Below, piece after piece: positions 1 through 10,827 of a stretch of 64,000 bases of DNA (position 1 is its first letter; every line of letters starts with the position of its first letter). The DNA comes from an uncultured Caldimonas sp. (GTDB lineage Bacteria > Pseudomonadota > Gammaproteobacteria > Burkholderiales > Burkholderiaceae): positions 186,001 to 250,000 of the forward strand of contig NZ_CAMLJQ010000001.1 of the NCBI RefSeq assembly GCF_946480305.1. The letters are read 5' to 3'. A program made the translations under genes and the position numbers. The notes below the pieces were generated by a model. It had not been told where the DNA came from. It saw nothing but the letters and a program-made list of their open reading frames with translations, and ran no database searches.

Positions 1-1116
1 GTGCCATTGCAGGTATTCGTGGAACTCGATCTGTTCGACGTGCTCGGCGGCAAAGCGGCGGACCGCTTCGCCGTGCGGGTCGCGATAGGGTTCGGGCCAG
101 CACGTCCAGCCCCAGATGCTCTCGTCTTGCGTGTGCAGGTGCGCCTGCACGGCCTCCAGCAGCGCATGCTGGCGCAGGCCCTCGCCGGAGGCGGCCTGGA
201 AGCGCCGGAACGATTGTGCAAGCGGGGTGTCTGCCTTCAGATGCTCGGTGCGGAAGTGCCGGTACAGCAGCTCCAGCACCTCGCGCTTGCACGCTGCCAC
301 GCCGGGGTAGTCAACCAGCTCCACTTCGCGCAGGCGACGCAAGCGCTGCTGGAAGGCAGGCGTGGTCACGCGCTTGCGGGCGGCTTCGCACTCGGCGTAT
401 TCGGGCAGCGCTTCGACGTCGAGGTAGAGCACGTTCAACAGCCGGCGGTTGGAGGGGCTGTAGGGGCTGGCCTGGTGCGGCGCATGCAGGAACAGCGCGT
501 GCAGCGGGTTCACGCCCACGAACGCACCGCCGAGCGCGGCGGTCGTCTCGACCAGCTGCCGCAGGTCGGAGAAATCGCCCATGCCCCAGTTGCGCGACGA
601 GCGCAGCGCATAGACCTGCACGCACAGGCCCCACAGCCGCTCGCCGCCAGCGAGCTGCGGCGGCGTGTAGCAGGCGGGCGGGCAGACGATGACGCGGCAG
701 CGCGCGTCGATGCCGGCCACCCGCAGCTCGTGATAGCCGGGCGGCAGGGCAGCAGGCAGGTGGACGGCAGCGCCGCGGTCCTTCGATTCGACGAGCCCCT
801 CGATCACAGTGCCGTCTTCGCAGTGCAATGCCCAGGGGGCACCGGCCGACATGTCGGCCTGCACGCAGACATTGCATCCTGCCGCGCCGGTGACCACGAC
901 CGGCGGCAACGGGCGGCTGGCTTCGGCTTCCTGCAACTGGGCGAGGCACCGGCGCGCGGCGGCTTCGTCGTCGGCCTCGCAGCCCAGCATGGCGAGCAGG
1001 TCGCGCAGCGCCGCCTCCGGCAGTTGTTGCTCCTGGCCCCAGAAGTCGCGGTAGCCGGTAGCAAGCCCCATGCGATCGCACAGGGCCTGCAACGAGGAGT
1101 GCGCACGCATGTCCAT
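1..1116 (-). CDS. malQ: 4-alpha-glucanotransferase (amylomaltase), N-terminal part
   Basis: This is the first 372 codons of a disproportionating enzyme (GH77) that transfers maltooligosyl units between alpha-1,4-glucans; the C-terminal part lies beyond the left edge. The translation carries the family motif SPYSPSNRRLLNVLYLD, in which the bound glucan and N-terminal barrel strands meet, and follows the long bacterial MalQ type with an N-terminal extension before the GH77 barrel. The ATG overlaps the treZ stop by one base (TGATG), which indicates translational coupling. It is the last visible gene of the glgC-glgX-treZ-malQ operon. In related bacteria treY often follows, so treY may lie just outside the window (inference). 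Confidence 0.9.
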   Translation of the reverse strand, partial: MDMRAHSSLQALCDRMGLATGYRDFWGQEQQLPEAALRDLLAMLGCEADDEAAARRCLAQLQEAEASRPLPPVVVTGAAGCNVCVQADMSAGAPWALHCEDGTVIEGLVESKDRGAAVHLPAALPPGYHELRVAGIDARCRVIVCPPACYTPPQLAGGERLWGLCVQVYALRSSRNWGMGDFSDLRQLVETTAALGGAFVGVNPLHALFLHAPHQASPYSPSNRRLLNVLYLDVEALPEYAECEAARKRVTTPAFQQRLRRLREVELVDYPGVAACKREVLELLYRHFRTEHLKADTPLAQSFRRFQAASGEGLRQHALLEAVQAHLHTQDESIWGWTCWPEPYRDPHGEAVRRFAAEHVEQIEFHEYLQWH

Positions 1117-2936
1117 CACACGTTCTCCCGGCCCCAGTGCCAGTGGCCCGACCACGGCGCCATCGAACCGGCCACCACGTCGCCCGCGGCATGCAGCAGC
1201 GTTGCGCCCTGCAAGGCGGGCAGGCGTGACGTGGCGGGTACCTCGCAAGGCAGCAGGCCCAGGTTGACCAGCATCTCCAACACCTCGCCACCCTCGAAGC
1301 GCCAGCGCACGCGCAGTGCCGTCTCGCCGATGCGCTCGCTCGCGTGTTCGCCCGTCACAAGCCGCGGCAGGTGGGGGGTGAGCGCACGGGCGCGCAGCGC
1401 CAGCAGCGACGAATACAGGTTGCGCCATTCGCGGTGCGCGGCCGACTGCGCCTGCGCCCAGTCGAGTTTGCAGCGCTCGAAAGTGGCCGCGTCGCACGGG
1501 TCCGGCAGCTCGTTGCGTTCGGCCGCTTCGGCATAGCGTGGAAAGTGCGCGAATTCCTTGCGACGGCCTTCGCGCACGGCGTTGCGCAGCTCGCCCGTCC
1601 AGTCGGCGAAGTACAGAAAGGGCGTCTGTGCGCCGAACTCCTCGCCCATGAACAGCAGCGGCGGGGCGGGGCACAGCAGCAGCATCGCGGTGGCGAGCTT
1701 CAGCGCACGGTCGTCGGCGAGTTGCGCAAGCCGTTCGCCGAACGCGCGGTTGCCGATCTGGTCGTGGTTCTGCAGGAAGTTGATCGCGGTGCCGAGCGCC
1801 AGCGTGCTCTGGGCCGCCCGGCGAGGCTGGGCATGCTCGCTGTTGTGCGGGCCGCCTTCGCGCGCAAAGCCATGCGTCAGGCACCGTGCGAGCTGATCGA
1901 TGGGCTGGTCGTACTCGGCGTAGTAGCCGTCGTGCTCATCGGTCGTCAGCACATGCAGCGTGTGGTGGAAGTCGCCGTTCCACTGCCCCTCGAATCGGCC
2001 CGACGTGCCGGGCGCGGCCAGGCGCTCGGCATCGTTGCTGTCGTTCTCGAGCATGAGGTGGACGTGCCGGCGCGGAAAGGCCTCGCGCACGCGCTGCGAG
2101 ATGGCCTCCATGATGTCCGGCTGCGTGTCGTCCAGCATCGCATGCACGGCATCGAAGCGCAGGCCATCGAACCGGTACTCGCCCAGCCAGTACAGCGCGT
2201 TGTGGATGAAGAACTCGCGCACCGTCTGGCACCCCGGGCCGTCGAAGTTCATCGCGGCGCCCCACGCCGTCTTGTGGCGGTCGGTGAAGAACTGCGGGGC
2301 GTAGCGGTGCAGGTAGTTGCCATCGGGACCGAAGTGGTTGTAGACCACGTCGAGGAACACCATCAGGTTCAGCCGGTGTGCCGCCTGGATGAAGCGCTTC
2401 AGGTCGTCCGGCGTGCCGTAGGCCGGGTGCGGCGCATAGGGCAGCACACCGTCGTAGCCCCATCCGAAGCGCCCGGGAAAGTCCGCCAGCGGCATCAGCT
2501 GCACCGCGGTGATGCCCAGCTCGGCCAGCGCTGGCAGCTGGGCCTCGGCGGCCGCGTAGGTGCCGGCGGGCGTGAAGCAGCCCACGTGCAGCTCATAGAT
2601 CACCGCCTCGTGCCATGGCCGGCCGCGCCAGTCGGCATCCCAGTCGAAGCCGCGAGCGTCGATCACCTGGCTCGCGCCGTGCGGGCCTTGCGGGTTGAAG
2701 CGCGAAGCGGGGTCGGGCACCAACAGTTCGTCGTCGATGCGCCATTGGTAGGCGTCGCCGGCCCGTGCATGGGGCACGGTGGCGTGGTACCAGCCGTTGT
2801 CGCCGGCCAGGGTGCTGACTCGCTCCTGGCCGAGCACCAAGGTGACGGCCCGGGCGCCGGGTGCCCACAGGCGGAACTCGACGCCGCCTTCCGGTTTGAG
2901 GCGTGCGCCGAAGGGCATCTCGTGATGGCATTGCAT
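1116..2936 (-). CDS. treZ: Malto-oligosyltrehalose trehalohydrolase
   Basis: TreZ (GH13) releases trehalose from maltooligosyltrehalose made by TreY. The 606-residue length is normal for the family. An N-terminal CBM48-like region (about residues 10-95, FRLWAPGA) precedes the barrel. Visible catalytic motifs are LRFDAVHAM, with the nucleophile at D262, LMLENDSND with the TreZ-type acid at E297, and QNHDQIGNRAFGERL. The start lies 8 bases after the glgX stop, and the stop overlaps the malQ start. A second in-frame ATG at codon 7 is possible. No treY is present in the window, so the substrate supplier must be encoded elsewhere. Confidence 0.95.
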   Translation of the reverse strand: MQCHHEMPFGARLKPEGGVEFRLWAPGARAVTLVLGQERVSTLAGDNGWYHATVPHARAGDAYQWRIDDELLVPDPASRFNPQGPHGASQVIDARGFDWDADWRGRPWHEAVIYELHVGCFTPAGTYAAAEAQLPALAELGITAVQLMPLADFPGRFGWGYDGVLPYAPHPAYGTPDDLKRFIQAAHRLNLMVFLDVVYNHFGPDGNYLHRYAPQFFTDRHKTAWGAAMNFDGPGCQTVREFFIHNALYWLGEYRFDGLRFDAVHAMLDDTQPDIMEAISQRVREAFPRRHVHLMLENDSNDAERLAAPGTSGRFEGQWNGDFHHTLHVLTTDEHDGYYAEYDQPIDQLARCLTHGFAREGGPHNSEHAQPRRAAQSTLALGTAINFLQNHDQIGNRAFGERLAQLADDRALKLATAMLLLCPAPPLLFMGEEFGAQTPFLYFADWTGELRNAVREGRRKEFAHFPRYAEAAERNELPDPCDAATFERCKLDWAQAQSAAHREWRNLYSSLLALRARALTPHLPRLVTGEHASERIGETALRVRWRFEGGEVLEMLVNLGLLPCEVPATSRLPALQGATLLHAAGDVVAGSMAPWSGHWHWGRENV

Positions 2937-2944
2937 GGGGGGTC

Positions 2945-5137
<2,193 letters not shown>

Positions 5138-5145
5138 CGGGTCTC

Positions 5146-6411
5146 CTACGCCATCACCATCTCTCGCTCCAGCACGTCGTCGCGCCGCGGGCTGTCGTGC
5201 TTGGGGAAGTAGCACTTCGGCACCACCACGATGCCGCCTTCGCTGACGTGGAAGCGCTGCCTGTCGCGCTCCAGGTCGTAGCCGATCAGCTCACCCGGGG
5301 GGATGTGGTTGTCCTGGTCGATGATGGCGCGGCGCACGCGGGCGCCACGGCCGACCACGGTGCGCTCCATCACGATCGCATGCTCCAGCCGGGCATCGGC
5401 CTCCACCCGTACCGAGCGGCGCAGCATGGCGTGGTCGAGGTGGGCGCCGTCGATGATGCTGCCGGAGCCGATGGTGGAGTGGTTGACGTAGCCGCGTTCG
5501 ATCTGTGCCGACTCGGCCTGGTCGGGGCTGGCGTAGATCGGCCAGTGCACGTTGGTCATGCGGAACTTCGGCTCGGCGCCGAGCGTGTCGAAGTGGGCGT
5601 CGAAATACGCGTCGATGGTGCCCACGTCGCGCCAGTAGCCGGGTTCCTCGTAGGGCTGGGTGCCGGGGATCACGTTGGTGGCGAAGTCATACGCCATGAG
5701 CCGGTGCGACTGCACGGTGCGGGGCAGGATGTGCTTGCCGAAGTCGCTTTCGCCGGTTTCGTGGGCGTGTCTCAGTTCGCGCGCCAGCACCTCCGCCGAG
5801 AAGATGTAGTTGCCCATCGATGCCAGCGCGTAGCCCTCACGGCCGGGCATCGACCGGGCCGACACCGGCTTCTCCTGGAACTCGCGGATGCGGCCGCTTG
5901 CGTCGGTGTTCACGATGCCGAACGACGACGCCTGCGACAGCGGCACCGGCAGCGTGGCCACCGTGACGTCGGCATTCGTTTCCACATGGAACTGCACCAT
6001 TTGCCGCACGTCCATCCGGTAGATGTGGTCCGCACCGAACACCGCCACCAGGTCCGGCTGCAGGGTCTCCATCAGGTGCAGGTTCTGGTAGACGGCATCG
6101 GCCGTGCCCTGGAACCACTTGGGGCCGTCGCGCATCTGAGGCGGCACCACGGTCACGAAGTGCTGCGGGATGAAGCGGGTCATCGTCCACGACTGGCGCA
6201 CGTGCTCGATCAGCGACTGCGACTTGTATTGAACGAGCAGGTAGATGGAATAGATCTCGGAGTTGACGAGATTGCTGAGGACGAAGTCGACGATGCGGTG
6301 CTTGCCGTTGAACGGGACGGAAGGCTTGCACCTGTCGGCCGTGAGCGGGTGCAGGCGAGTGCCTTCGCCGCCTGCCATCACGAAGGCGAGAACGTTTTTG
6401 CCGGCGATCAT
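5146..6411 (-). CDS. glgC: Glucose-1-phosphate adenylyltransferase
   Basis: GlgC makes ADP-glucose from glucose-1-phosphate and ATP. The N-terminal nucleotidyltransferase shows [14 protein letters not shown] and the [11 protein letters not shown] region; a C-terminal left-handed beta-helix region follows ([12 protein letters not shown] and similar hexapeptide turns). From the ATG at 6411 the protein has 421 residues, typical for the family, and GGAG lies eight bases upstream. A second in-frame ATG at 6513 also has a good ribosome site (GAGGGAG) but would add 34 Arg/Ala/Pro-rich residues that I do not recognise in GlgC. It leads the leftward operon. ADP-glucose here could feed a glycogen synthase or GlgM-type enzyme, neither of which is in the window. 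Confidence 0.95.
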   Translation of the reverse strand: MIAGKNVLAFVMAGGEGTRLHPLTADRCKPSVPFNGKHRIVDFVLSNLVNSEIYSIYLLVQYKSQSLIEHVRQSWTMTRFIPQHFVTVVPPQMRDGPKWFQGTADAVYQNLHLMETLQPDLVAVFGADHIYRMDVRQMVQFHVETNADVTVATLPVPLSQASSFGIVNTDASGRIREFQEKPVSARSMPGREGYALASMGNYIFSAEVLARELRHAHETGESDFGKHILPRTVQSHRLMAYDFATNVIPGTQPYEEPGYWRDVGTIDAYFDAHFDTLGAEPKFRMTNVHWPIYASPDQAESAQIERGYVNHSTIGSGSIIDGAHLDHAMLRRSVRVEADARLEHAIVMERTVVGRGARVRRAIIDQDNHIPPGELIGYDLERDRQRFHVSEGGIVVVPKCYFPKHDSPRRDDVLEREMVMA

Positions 6412-6678
6412 GTAGTTACTCCAGGGTGCGCGAACGATGGGGGTCGCCGGTGGACCGGCGCGTGGCGCAGCAGCCGAAGCGGCCAATGCGGGGAACGGCC
6501 TTTTCCGCCGCATGGCTTTTTCTCCCTCGCAAACCGTAAAACGCCTTGCATCGCTTCACTTGCTGCAACCGGTTGAAGCAAGGGCAACTGGCGTGCCGGG
6601 GCGGCACTCCCTCAGGAACGCACGGGTACGACCGCTGCTCGTGCTTTCAGAGCCTCATACATCTGCCTGGAGAATTGA
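6412..6678. promoter_or_regulatory. Divergent intergenic region upstream of glgC
   Basis: These 267 bases separate glgC from a rightward hypothetical gene and should contain promoters for both. If glgC starts at 6513, the first 100 bases are coding. I see no convincing -35/-10 pair. The notable element is the palindrome annotated at 6560-6581. Confidence 0.5.
6560..6581. promoter_or_regulatory. LacI/GalR-type palindromic operator candidate
   Basis: The 22-base sequence TTGCTGCAACC/GGTTGAAGCAA is an inverted repeat with one mismatched pair and the central AACCGGTT typical of LacI-family sugar-responsive repressors. It lies about 150 bases upstream of the glgC ATG at 6411 and about 100 bases upstream of the divergent gene. 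Control of the glycogen operon by a LacI-type regulator is an inference; no lacI-type gene is in the window. Confidence 0.5.
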
Positions 6679-7008
6679 ATGGACGCCCCCACCGAAGTGT
6701 TCGAGCAACTGCGCCGCATCGAGGGTCTGATCGACCGTGCGGCCGACGTGTGCGATGCCGACCCTTCCGTGCCGCTCGAAGTGAAGGAGCGCGTGCGCCA
6801 GCTCGACGACGAGACCGACGCCGCGAAGTACGAATACCTGCTGGAGAACGACCGCTACGCGATCGGCGACCACGTGGAGGCGATCGAACAGTTGCTCGAA
6901 GAGGCACGCGACGCGTGCGAACGCAGCGAACAGGTCGACGCGGCCATCGGCAACGTGCTGAGCGAGGCGACGCGCGAAGTGGGTGACTTGCGGCGCCGCC
7001 TGCACTGA
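6679..7008 (+). CDS. Hypothetical small helical protein (109 aa)
   Basis: I do not recognise this protein. It is acidic, has no signal peptide or membrane segment, and is rich in Glu, Asp, Arg and Leu in heptad-like spacing (QLRRIEGLIDRA, AIEQLLEEARDA), so it should be mainly alpha-helical and perhaps coiled-coil. GGAG sits nine bases before the ATG. It is divergent from glgC and may share its control region. The next gene runs in the opposite orientation, so it is transcribed alone. Codon use matches its neighbours, which supports a real gene. Confidence 0.7.
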   Translation: MDAPTEVFEQLRRIEGLIDRAADVCDADPSVPLEVKERVRQLDDETDAAKYEYLLENDRYAIGDHVEAIEQLLEEARDACERSEQVDAAIGNVLSEATREVGDLRRRLH

Positions 7009-7025
7009 ATGCGGCGCTCGCAGCG

Positions 7026-7739
7026 TCAGGCCGCGAGCTTCAGGATCGACTGGCTGAGCGCATCGGGTTGCGAAAAATAGGCCGAATGGCTGGCGGCCAG
7101 GCTCTCGACCCGGTCGACCGGGGTTTCCGCCAGCAGCCGGTCCTGCAGCGCCAGCGAAACCGCCCGGTCCTGCGTCAACCGGATGTAGGCGCGCGGCACG
7201 CGGCCATAGCGCTGCGCGGTCAGCTTCAGCCGCGCCAGCGCGGGCCGCACGGGCTCGGGCACCAGCAGGTTGCGGCACAGCGCAAGGTCGTCGTCGCTGC
7301 AGTCGGCGTACAGCGCTTCGCGGTACACCGCGGGGTCCAGCCAGTCGGTCAGGCGCCACCGGTCGATGCGCACGTTGCGCGGCATCAGCGAGTCGCGGTC
7401 GGGCAGGTAGTCGAGCACGCGCCGTCCGCTGGGCAGCATGAACGACGCGAGGTAGATGGTCCGCGCGATCCGGTCGGGTGCCCGTTCGGCAAGGGCCGAG
7501 GCGACGATGCCGTTGCGGCTGTGGACGACCACGACGGTCGGCTCGCCCGGCGCCAGGGCCGCCTCGGCGGCGGCGACCATGCGATCGAGACTGACGAAGC
7601 CGGGTGTCGCCGGGGAACGGCCGCGACCAGGAAGGTCGATCGCAACGGCGCGGTGGCCGGCGGCCTGGATGCGCGGAACGATCTTGTGCCAGCACCAGGC
7701 GCCATGCCAGCTGCCGTGCAGAAAAAGAAAGGAAGACAT
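7026..7739 (-). CDS. Alpha/beta hydrolase (esterase/MES-like)
   Basis: This 237-residue protein resembles plant methylesterase/hydroxynitrile-lyase-type alpha/beta hydrolases found in bacteria. It opens with FLFLHGSWHGAWCWHK, which holds the oxyanion-hole HG motif, and has a nucleophile elbow VVHSRNG and a C-terminal SHSAYFSQPDAL with the catalytic His. I chose the ATG at 7739 because it places the HG motif near the N-terminus, as is usual. The frame continues upstream to 7967, but that part looks non-coding and overlaps the divergent hemerythrin gene. No strong ribosome site is visible. The substrate is unknown. Confidence 0.85.
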   Translation of the reverse strand: MSSFLFLHGSWHGAWCWHKIVPRIQAAGHRAVAIDLPGRGRSPATPGFVSLDRMVAAAEAALAPGEPTVVVVHSRNGIVASALAERAPDRIARTIYLASFMLPSGRRVLDYLPDRDSLMPRNVRIDRWRLTDWLDPAVYREALYADCSDDDLALCRNLLVPEPVRPALARLKLTAQRYGRVPRAYIRLTQDRAVSLALQDRLLAETPVDRVESLAASHSAYFSQPDALSQSILKLAA

Positions 7740-7914
7740 GTGCTTGTGTTTGCCCGGTGTGGTCGACGGCCCGCATCTTCGGCGTACCGCCCGGCGGCGG
7801 CTCGCTGCTTTCGGACATGTCGCCGCCACCGGCAGACCCTGCTCGCCACGCCCCGCCGGGGAACGCGGCTTGCTGCAATGACGGTTCCACGACCGATCAA
7901 CAGAAGGACCGCCG

Positions 7915-8499
7915 ATGAACACCGTTGTCGACAAGCTCTCGCCGCGCGCGACCAAGATGATCCGCATGGATCACACCCACGTGATGAGCAACTTCCACAA
8001 GTACGAGGCGGACGCGTCACCCGAGAAGAAGCGGGCCATCGTGAACGTGATCTGCCTCGGCCTGGAGATACACGCCCAGCTGGAGGAGGAGATCTTCTAT
8101 CCGGCGCTGGCCGAGGTGACGACCGATGACGAGGTGCTCGCCAGGGCTAAGCCCGAGCACGACGAGATGCGGCGCTTGATCGACGAACTGCGCTCGATGG
8201 AGCCGACCGACGAGGACTACGACAGCAAGGTCTACGAACTGATGCGCGACGTGATCCACCACGTGGCCGACGAAGAAACCATGTTGCTGCCGGCCGCCGA
8301 GCTGCTGCTGAAGGACCGGCTGGCGGAACTGGGGGCGCAGATGACCAGGCGGCGCATGGAACTGGCCGGGCCTCGGGCCGGCGAGATCGCGCTGAACCAG
8401 GCGCGTGCGATGCCGGCAGCAACGATGCTGATGGCTGCTGGCGGGCTGCTCGCGGGCGGCTATCTGCTCAAGCAGGCGCTGGGAACCCGGCATCACTGA
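7915..8499 (+). CDS. Hemerythrin HHE-domain protein with C-terminal membrane segment
   Basis: The first 150 residues form a hemerythrin-type four-helix domain with metal-ligand candidates in MDHTHVMSNFH (H20/H22), LEIHAQLEEEIFYP, KPEHDEM and VIHHVADEETMLLP. This HHE type often binds a di-iron centre and is linked to oxygen or nitrosative stress. A glycine/alanine-rich hydrophobic stretch near the C-terminus (about residues 165-187) could anchor it in the membrane or serve as a glycine-zipper-like tail. The gene's last 32 bases overlap the end of the convergent Mut7-C gene. Its function is inferred from the fold family only. Confidence 0.85.
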   Translation: MNTVVDKLSPRATKMIRMDHTHVMSNFHKYEADASPEKKRAIVNVICLGLEIHAQLEEEIFYPALAEVTTDDEVLARAKPEHDEMRRLIDELRSMEPTDEDYDSKVYELMRDVIHHVADEETMLLPAAELLLKDRLAELGAQMTRRRMELAGPRAGEIALNQARAMPAATMLMAAGGLLAGGYLLKQALGTRHH

Positions 8500-9190
8500 G
8501 CGCCTGCCGCATGCGGCGCCAGTGCGAGCCGCGCCAGTAGACGCGTTCGCAGCTCGGGCATTGCCAAAAGCGGTCGAACGCCGCCTGCACGGCTGGCGGC
8601 AGGCGGGCTGCGACGCGGTTCTTGTGCACCGGCAGCAATGGGGTGTTGCACAGCAGGCACCGCGGCGCGGTGCCGGTGTGCCTGTGCAGCCCATAGCGGC
8701 TCGCCACCACAGCCAGTTGCCGCAGCGGGTCGCCGCTGCGCACGTGGCAGCCTCGCTCCACCGTGCGGTGCATCAGCAGGGCCTTGTCGCGGCTCAGCAC
8801 GATGCGCTGCTCCTGCGCGGCGGTGGCGGCCAGCGCCGCATCGGGCCAGGCGTCGCGGTGCAGCGTGTCGTAGCCGGCGAAACGCAGGTAACGGGCCAGC
8901 CGTGCCAGATGCACGTCGGCAATGAAGCGCGGCGGCTCGCCGTGCGGCCAGGGCGGCGAGGGCGGCACGGCGTGCACCTCGATCACGTCGGTGGCGCCGC
9001 CGCCGTGCCGCTCGAGCGATACAGGCAGCCCGTTGCAGGTCACGCGGCCGATCTCGGTGTGCGGCACGCCCAGCGCCTCGATGGCGTGCTTCAGCGTTTC
9101 GTGGGAGGCAAGCGCGTGTTCGATTTCGCTGGCCCGGTGCCCGGGCGCCAGCAGCGGCCGCAAAGTCTCGTCGAAACGGAAGATGCTCAT
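8468..9190 (-). CDS. Mut7-C ubiquitin-like/RNase domain protein
   Basis: This 240-residue protein combines two modules. Residues 1-80 resemble the MoaD/ThiS-like ubiquitin fold that often precedes Mut7-C domains. Residues from about 90 onwards match the Mut7-C PIN-like RNase domain, with acidic motifs RFIADVHLARLARYLR and SRDKALL and a C-terminal zinc-ribbon with CLLC and CPSC pairs. The start at 9190 is set by the conserved N-terminus; no good ribosome site is seen. It overlaps the convergent hemerythrin gene by 32 bases at the 3' end. It is probably an RNA-cleaving or tRNA-processing enzyme; the substrate is unknown. Confidence 0.85.
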   Translation of the reverse strand: MSIFRFDETLRPLLAPGHRASEIEHALASHETLKHAIEALGVPHTEIGRVTCNGLPVSLERHGGGATDVIEVHAVPPSPPWPHGEPPRFIADVHLARLARYLRFAGYDTLHRDAWPDAALAATAAQEQRIVLSRDKALLMHRTVERGCHVRSGDPLRQLAVVASRYGLHRHTGTAPRCLLCNTPLLPVHKNRVAARLPPAVQAAFDRFWQCPSCERVYWRGSHWRRMRQALSDAGFPAPA

Positions 9191-9275
9191 CGAAGAGCGT
9201 CGGGCAATTGGCGTGCTCTGTGAGGCGGGTGCCAGGGAACGGCTCTTGCTCGGATCCCTGCAACAGGAGCACATC

Positions 9276-9485
9276 ATGAGCACAGCAGAAAACGCAGCAC
9301 AAGACCCGCGTTCCGAAACGGAGATCCAGGTGGGCGACAAGGCCTCGATCGACCGCTGGAGCCACGCGCTGGGCGTGACCGACGCCGCGTTGATGAAGGC
9401 GGTGCAGGAAGTCGGCCCGCGCATCGACAAGATCAAAGATTACCTGGGAGCCGGCGGCATGGCAGGCGACCAGGCAGACGCCTGA
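9276..9485 (+). CDS. DUF3606-family small protein
   Basis: This 69-residue protein fits DUF3606, small proteins of proteobacteria with a helix-turn-helix-like region and no known function. The features are an N-terminal polar tail, then VGDKASIDRWSHALGVT and LMKAVQEVGPRIDKIKDYLG. The ATG follows AGGAG with six bases between. It lies between the divergent Mut7-C gene and the convergent P450 gene and is transcribed alone. Such proteins often sit among general-stress genes, which agrees with the surroundings. Confidence 0.8.
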   Translation: MSTAENAAQDPRSETEIQVGDKASIDRWSHALGVTDAALMKAVQEVGPRIDKIKDYLGAGGMAGDQADA

Positions 9486-9498
9486 TCGCCGCGTACCG

Positions 9499-10749
9499 TC
9501 AGCTCACCATGCGCACGCCCGCCACGACGAAACCGTCTCTCGGCAAAGCCGGCAGCCGCGCCATGTCCAGCATAAGGTCCTGCGGCGGCACGTCGTAGCC
9601 GATCTCCAGCGCCAGGAACTCTGCTGCCGCCTTCATCAGCTCCACGGCGATCGCCTCGCCGGGGCAGCGGTGCTGGTGGTGCGGTTCGGCGCCGCCCTGC
9701 GGCACGAACTCGAACCGCCCCGGCTCGCGCTCGCGGAACCGACCCGGCTCGAAAGCCAGCGGCTCGCGCCAGGCGCGGGGGTCGTGGTTGGTGCCGTACA
9801 GGTCGAGCATCACGCGGCGGCCCGCGGGAAAGGGGTAGCCGCGCCACTCGAAGTCCTGCTTCACCCGGGCCACGACTGCGGGGAAGAAGGGGTAGTGCCG
9901 TCGCACCTCCTGCACGAAGCAGGTCACGTAGCCGGGTTCGCGTTGCAGCAGCGCCAGCCGGCATTCCGGGTGCAGGTGCAGCGCATGGGCCACGAACACG
10001 ATGAACACCGACACCGCGACCGTGGGCCGCAGGATGTTGAGCAGCTCGACCGCGGCCACATGGCGGGGCAGCAGTTGGTTGGCAGCGTCACGATGGTTGG
10101 CGACGAGCTCGAGTGCCGTGCCCGGCGGCGGGCGCAGGCGGCCGTCGCGCACGGCGTCGACCAGGTCGCCCGCCCACGCCTCGGCGCGTCTGCGCGCGGC
10201 GCGCGCCCGCAGGTGGCCCATGCCCTTGGCGGCAGCGCGATCGAACAGCGCCACGAGGTCGCGCGTGCGCCGGTGCACGTCGGCCTCCGGCAGAGGCACG
10301 CCGGCCCAGGCGCACACCGCCTTGGCGAGCGGCTCGTGCAGTGCCTCGTATAGCGCGACGGACGGCTGGCGTTCCCATGCAAGGGCCGCAAGGCGCCATT
10401 CCTCGGTGCACCGCCGCGTCAGCGCGTCCACCGAGTCATCGGTCATCAGCGACATGAACATCGCCTTGCGGTGCCGGTGCGTCTGGCCGTCGAGCGTCTG
10501 CACGCCATCGTTGCCGAACAGCGTGGCGCGCAAGGGCTCGGGCGCGGCCCCGGCGCGCTGGAAACGGGCGGCGTCGTAGAACAGCTCGGCCGACTTGGGA
10601 CCGGTCATGCAGATGGTCCGCTTCAACAACAGCCGGGCCTCGAACAGATCGGTGCCGAGCTCGACGCATCGTTTGCCGATGAAGCCGTACGGATCGGCGA
10701 GCAGCGCGAGGCTGCTGTCGAGACGGGAATCGCGGGGAATCTGGGGCAA
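9499..10749 (-). CDS. Cytochrome P450, CYP152-type fatty-acid peroxygenase
   Basis: This P450 belongs with the peroxygenases P450-BSbeta and P450-SPalpha, which use H2O2 to hydroxylate fatty acids without a reductase. The heme-binding loop FVPQGGAEPHHQHRCPGE carries the Cys ligand, and the I-helix reads NILRPTVAVS, with the Arg-Pro pair that replaces the usual acid-alcohol pair in CYP152. EVRRHYPF and LYGTNHDPRAW also match. I chose a TTG start at 10749, since GGAGG lies upstream and the resulting N-terminus LPQIPRDSRLDSSLALL parallels the known family start. An in-frame GTG at 10773 is the alternative. The protein then has 416 residues, as in the family. Confidence 0.9.
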   Translation of the reverse strand: MPQIPRDSRLDSSLALLADPYGFIGKRCVELGTDLFEARLLLKRTICMTGPKSAELFYDAARFQRAGAAPEPLRATLFGNDGVQTLDGQTHRHRKAMFMSLMTDDSVDALTRRCTEEWRLAALAWERQPSVALYEALHEPLAKAVCAWAGVPLPEADVHRRTRDLVALFDRAAAKGMGHLRARAARRRAEAWAGDLVDAVRDGRLRPPPGTALELVANHRDAANQLLPRHVAAVELLNILRPTVAVSVFIVFVAHALHLHPECRLALLQREPGYVTCFVQEVRRHYPFFPAVVARVKQDFEWRGYPFPAGRRVMLDLYGTNHDPRAWREPLAFEPGRFREREPGRFEFVPQGGAEPHHQHRCPGEAIAVELMKAAAEFLALEIGYDVPPQDLMLDMARLPALPRDGFVVAGVRMVS

Positions 10750-10827
10750 CGGTGCCTCCCTCGGTGGTGCCACCAGGGAGCTTCGGCAACCGCCGTGCCG
10801 TCGAGCGCCGTCCCGGAACTGTGCGCG

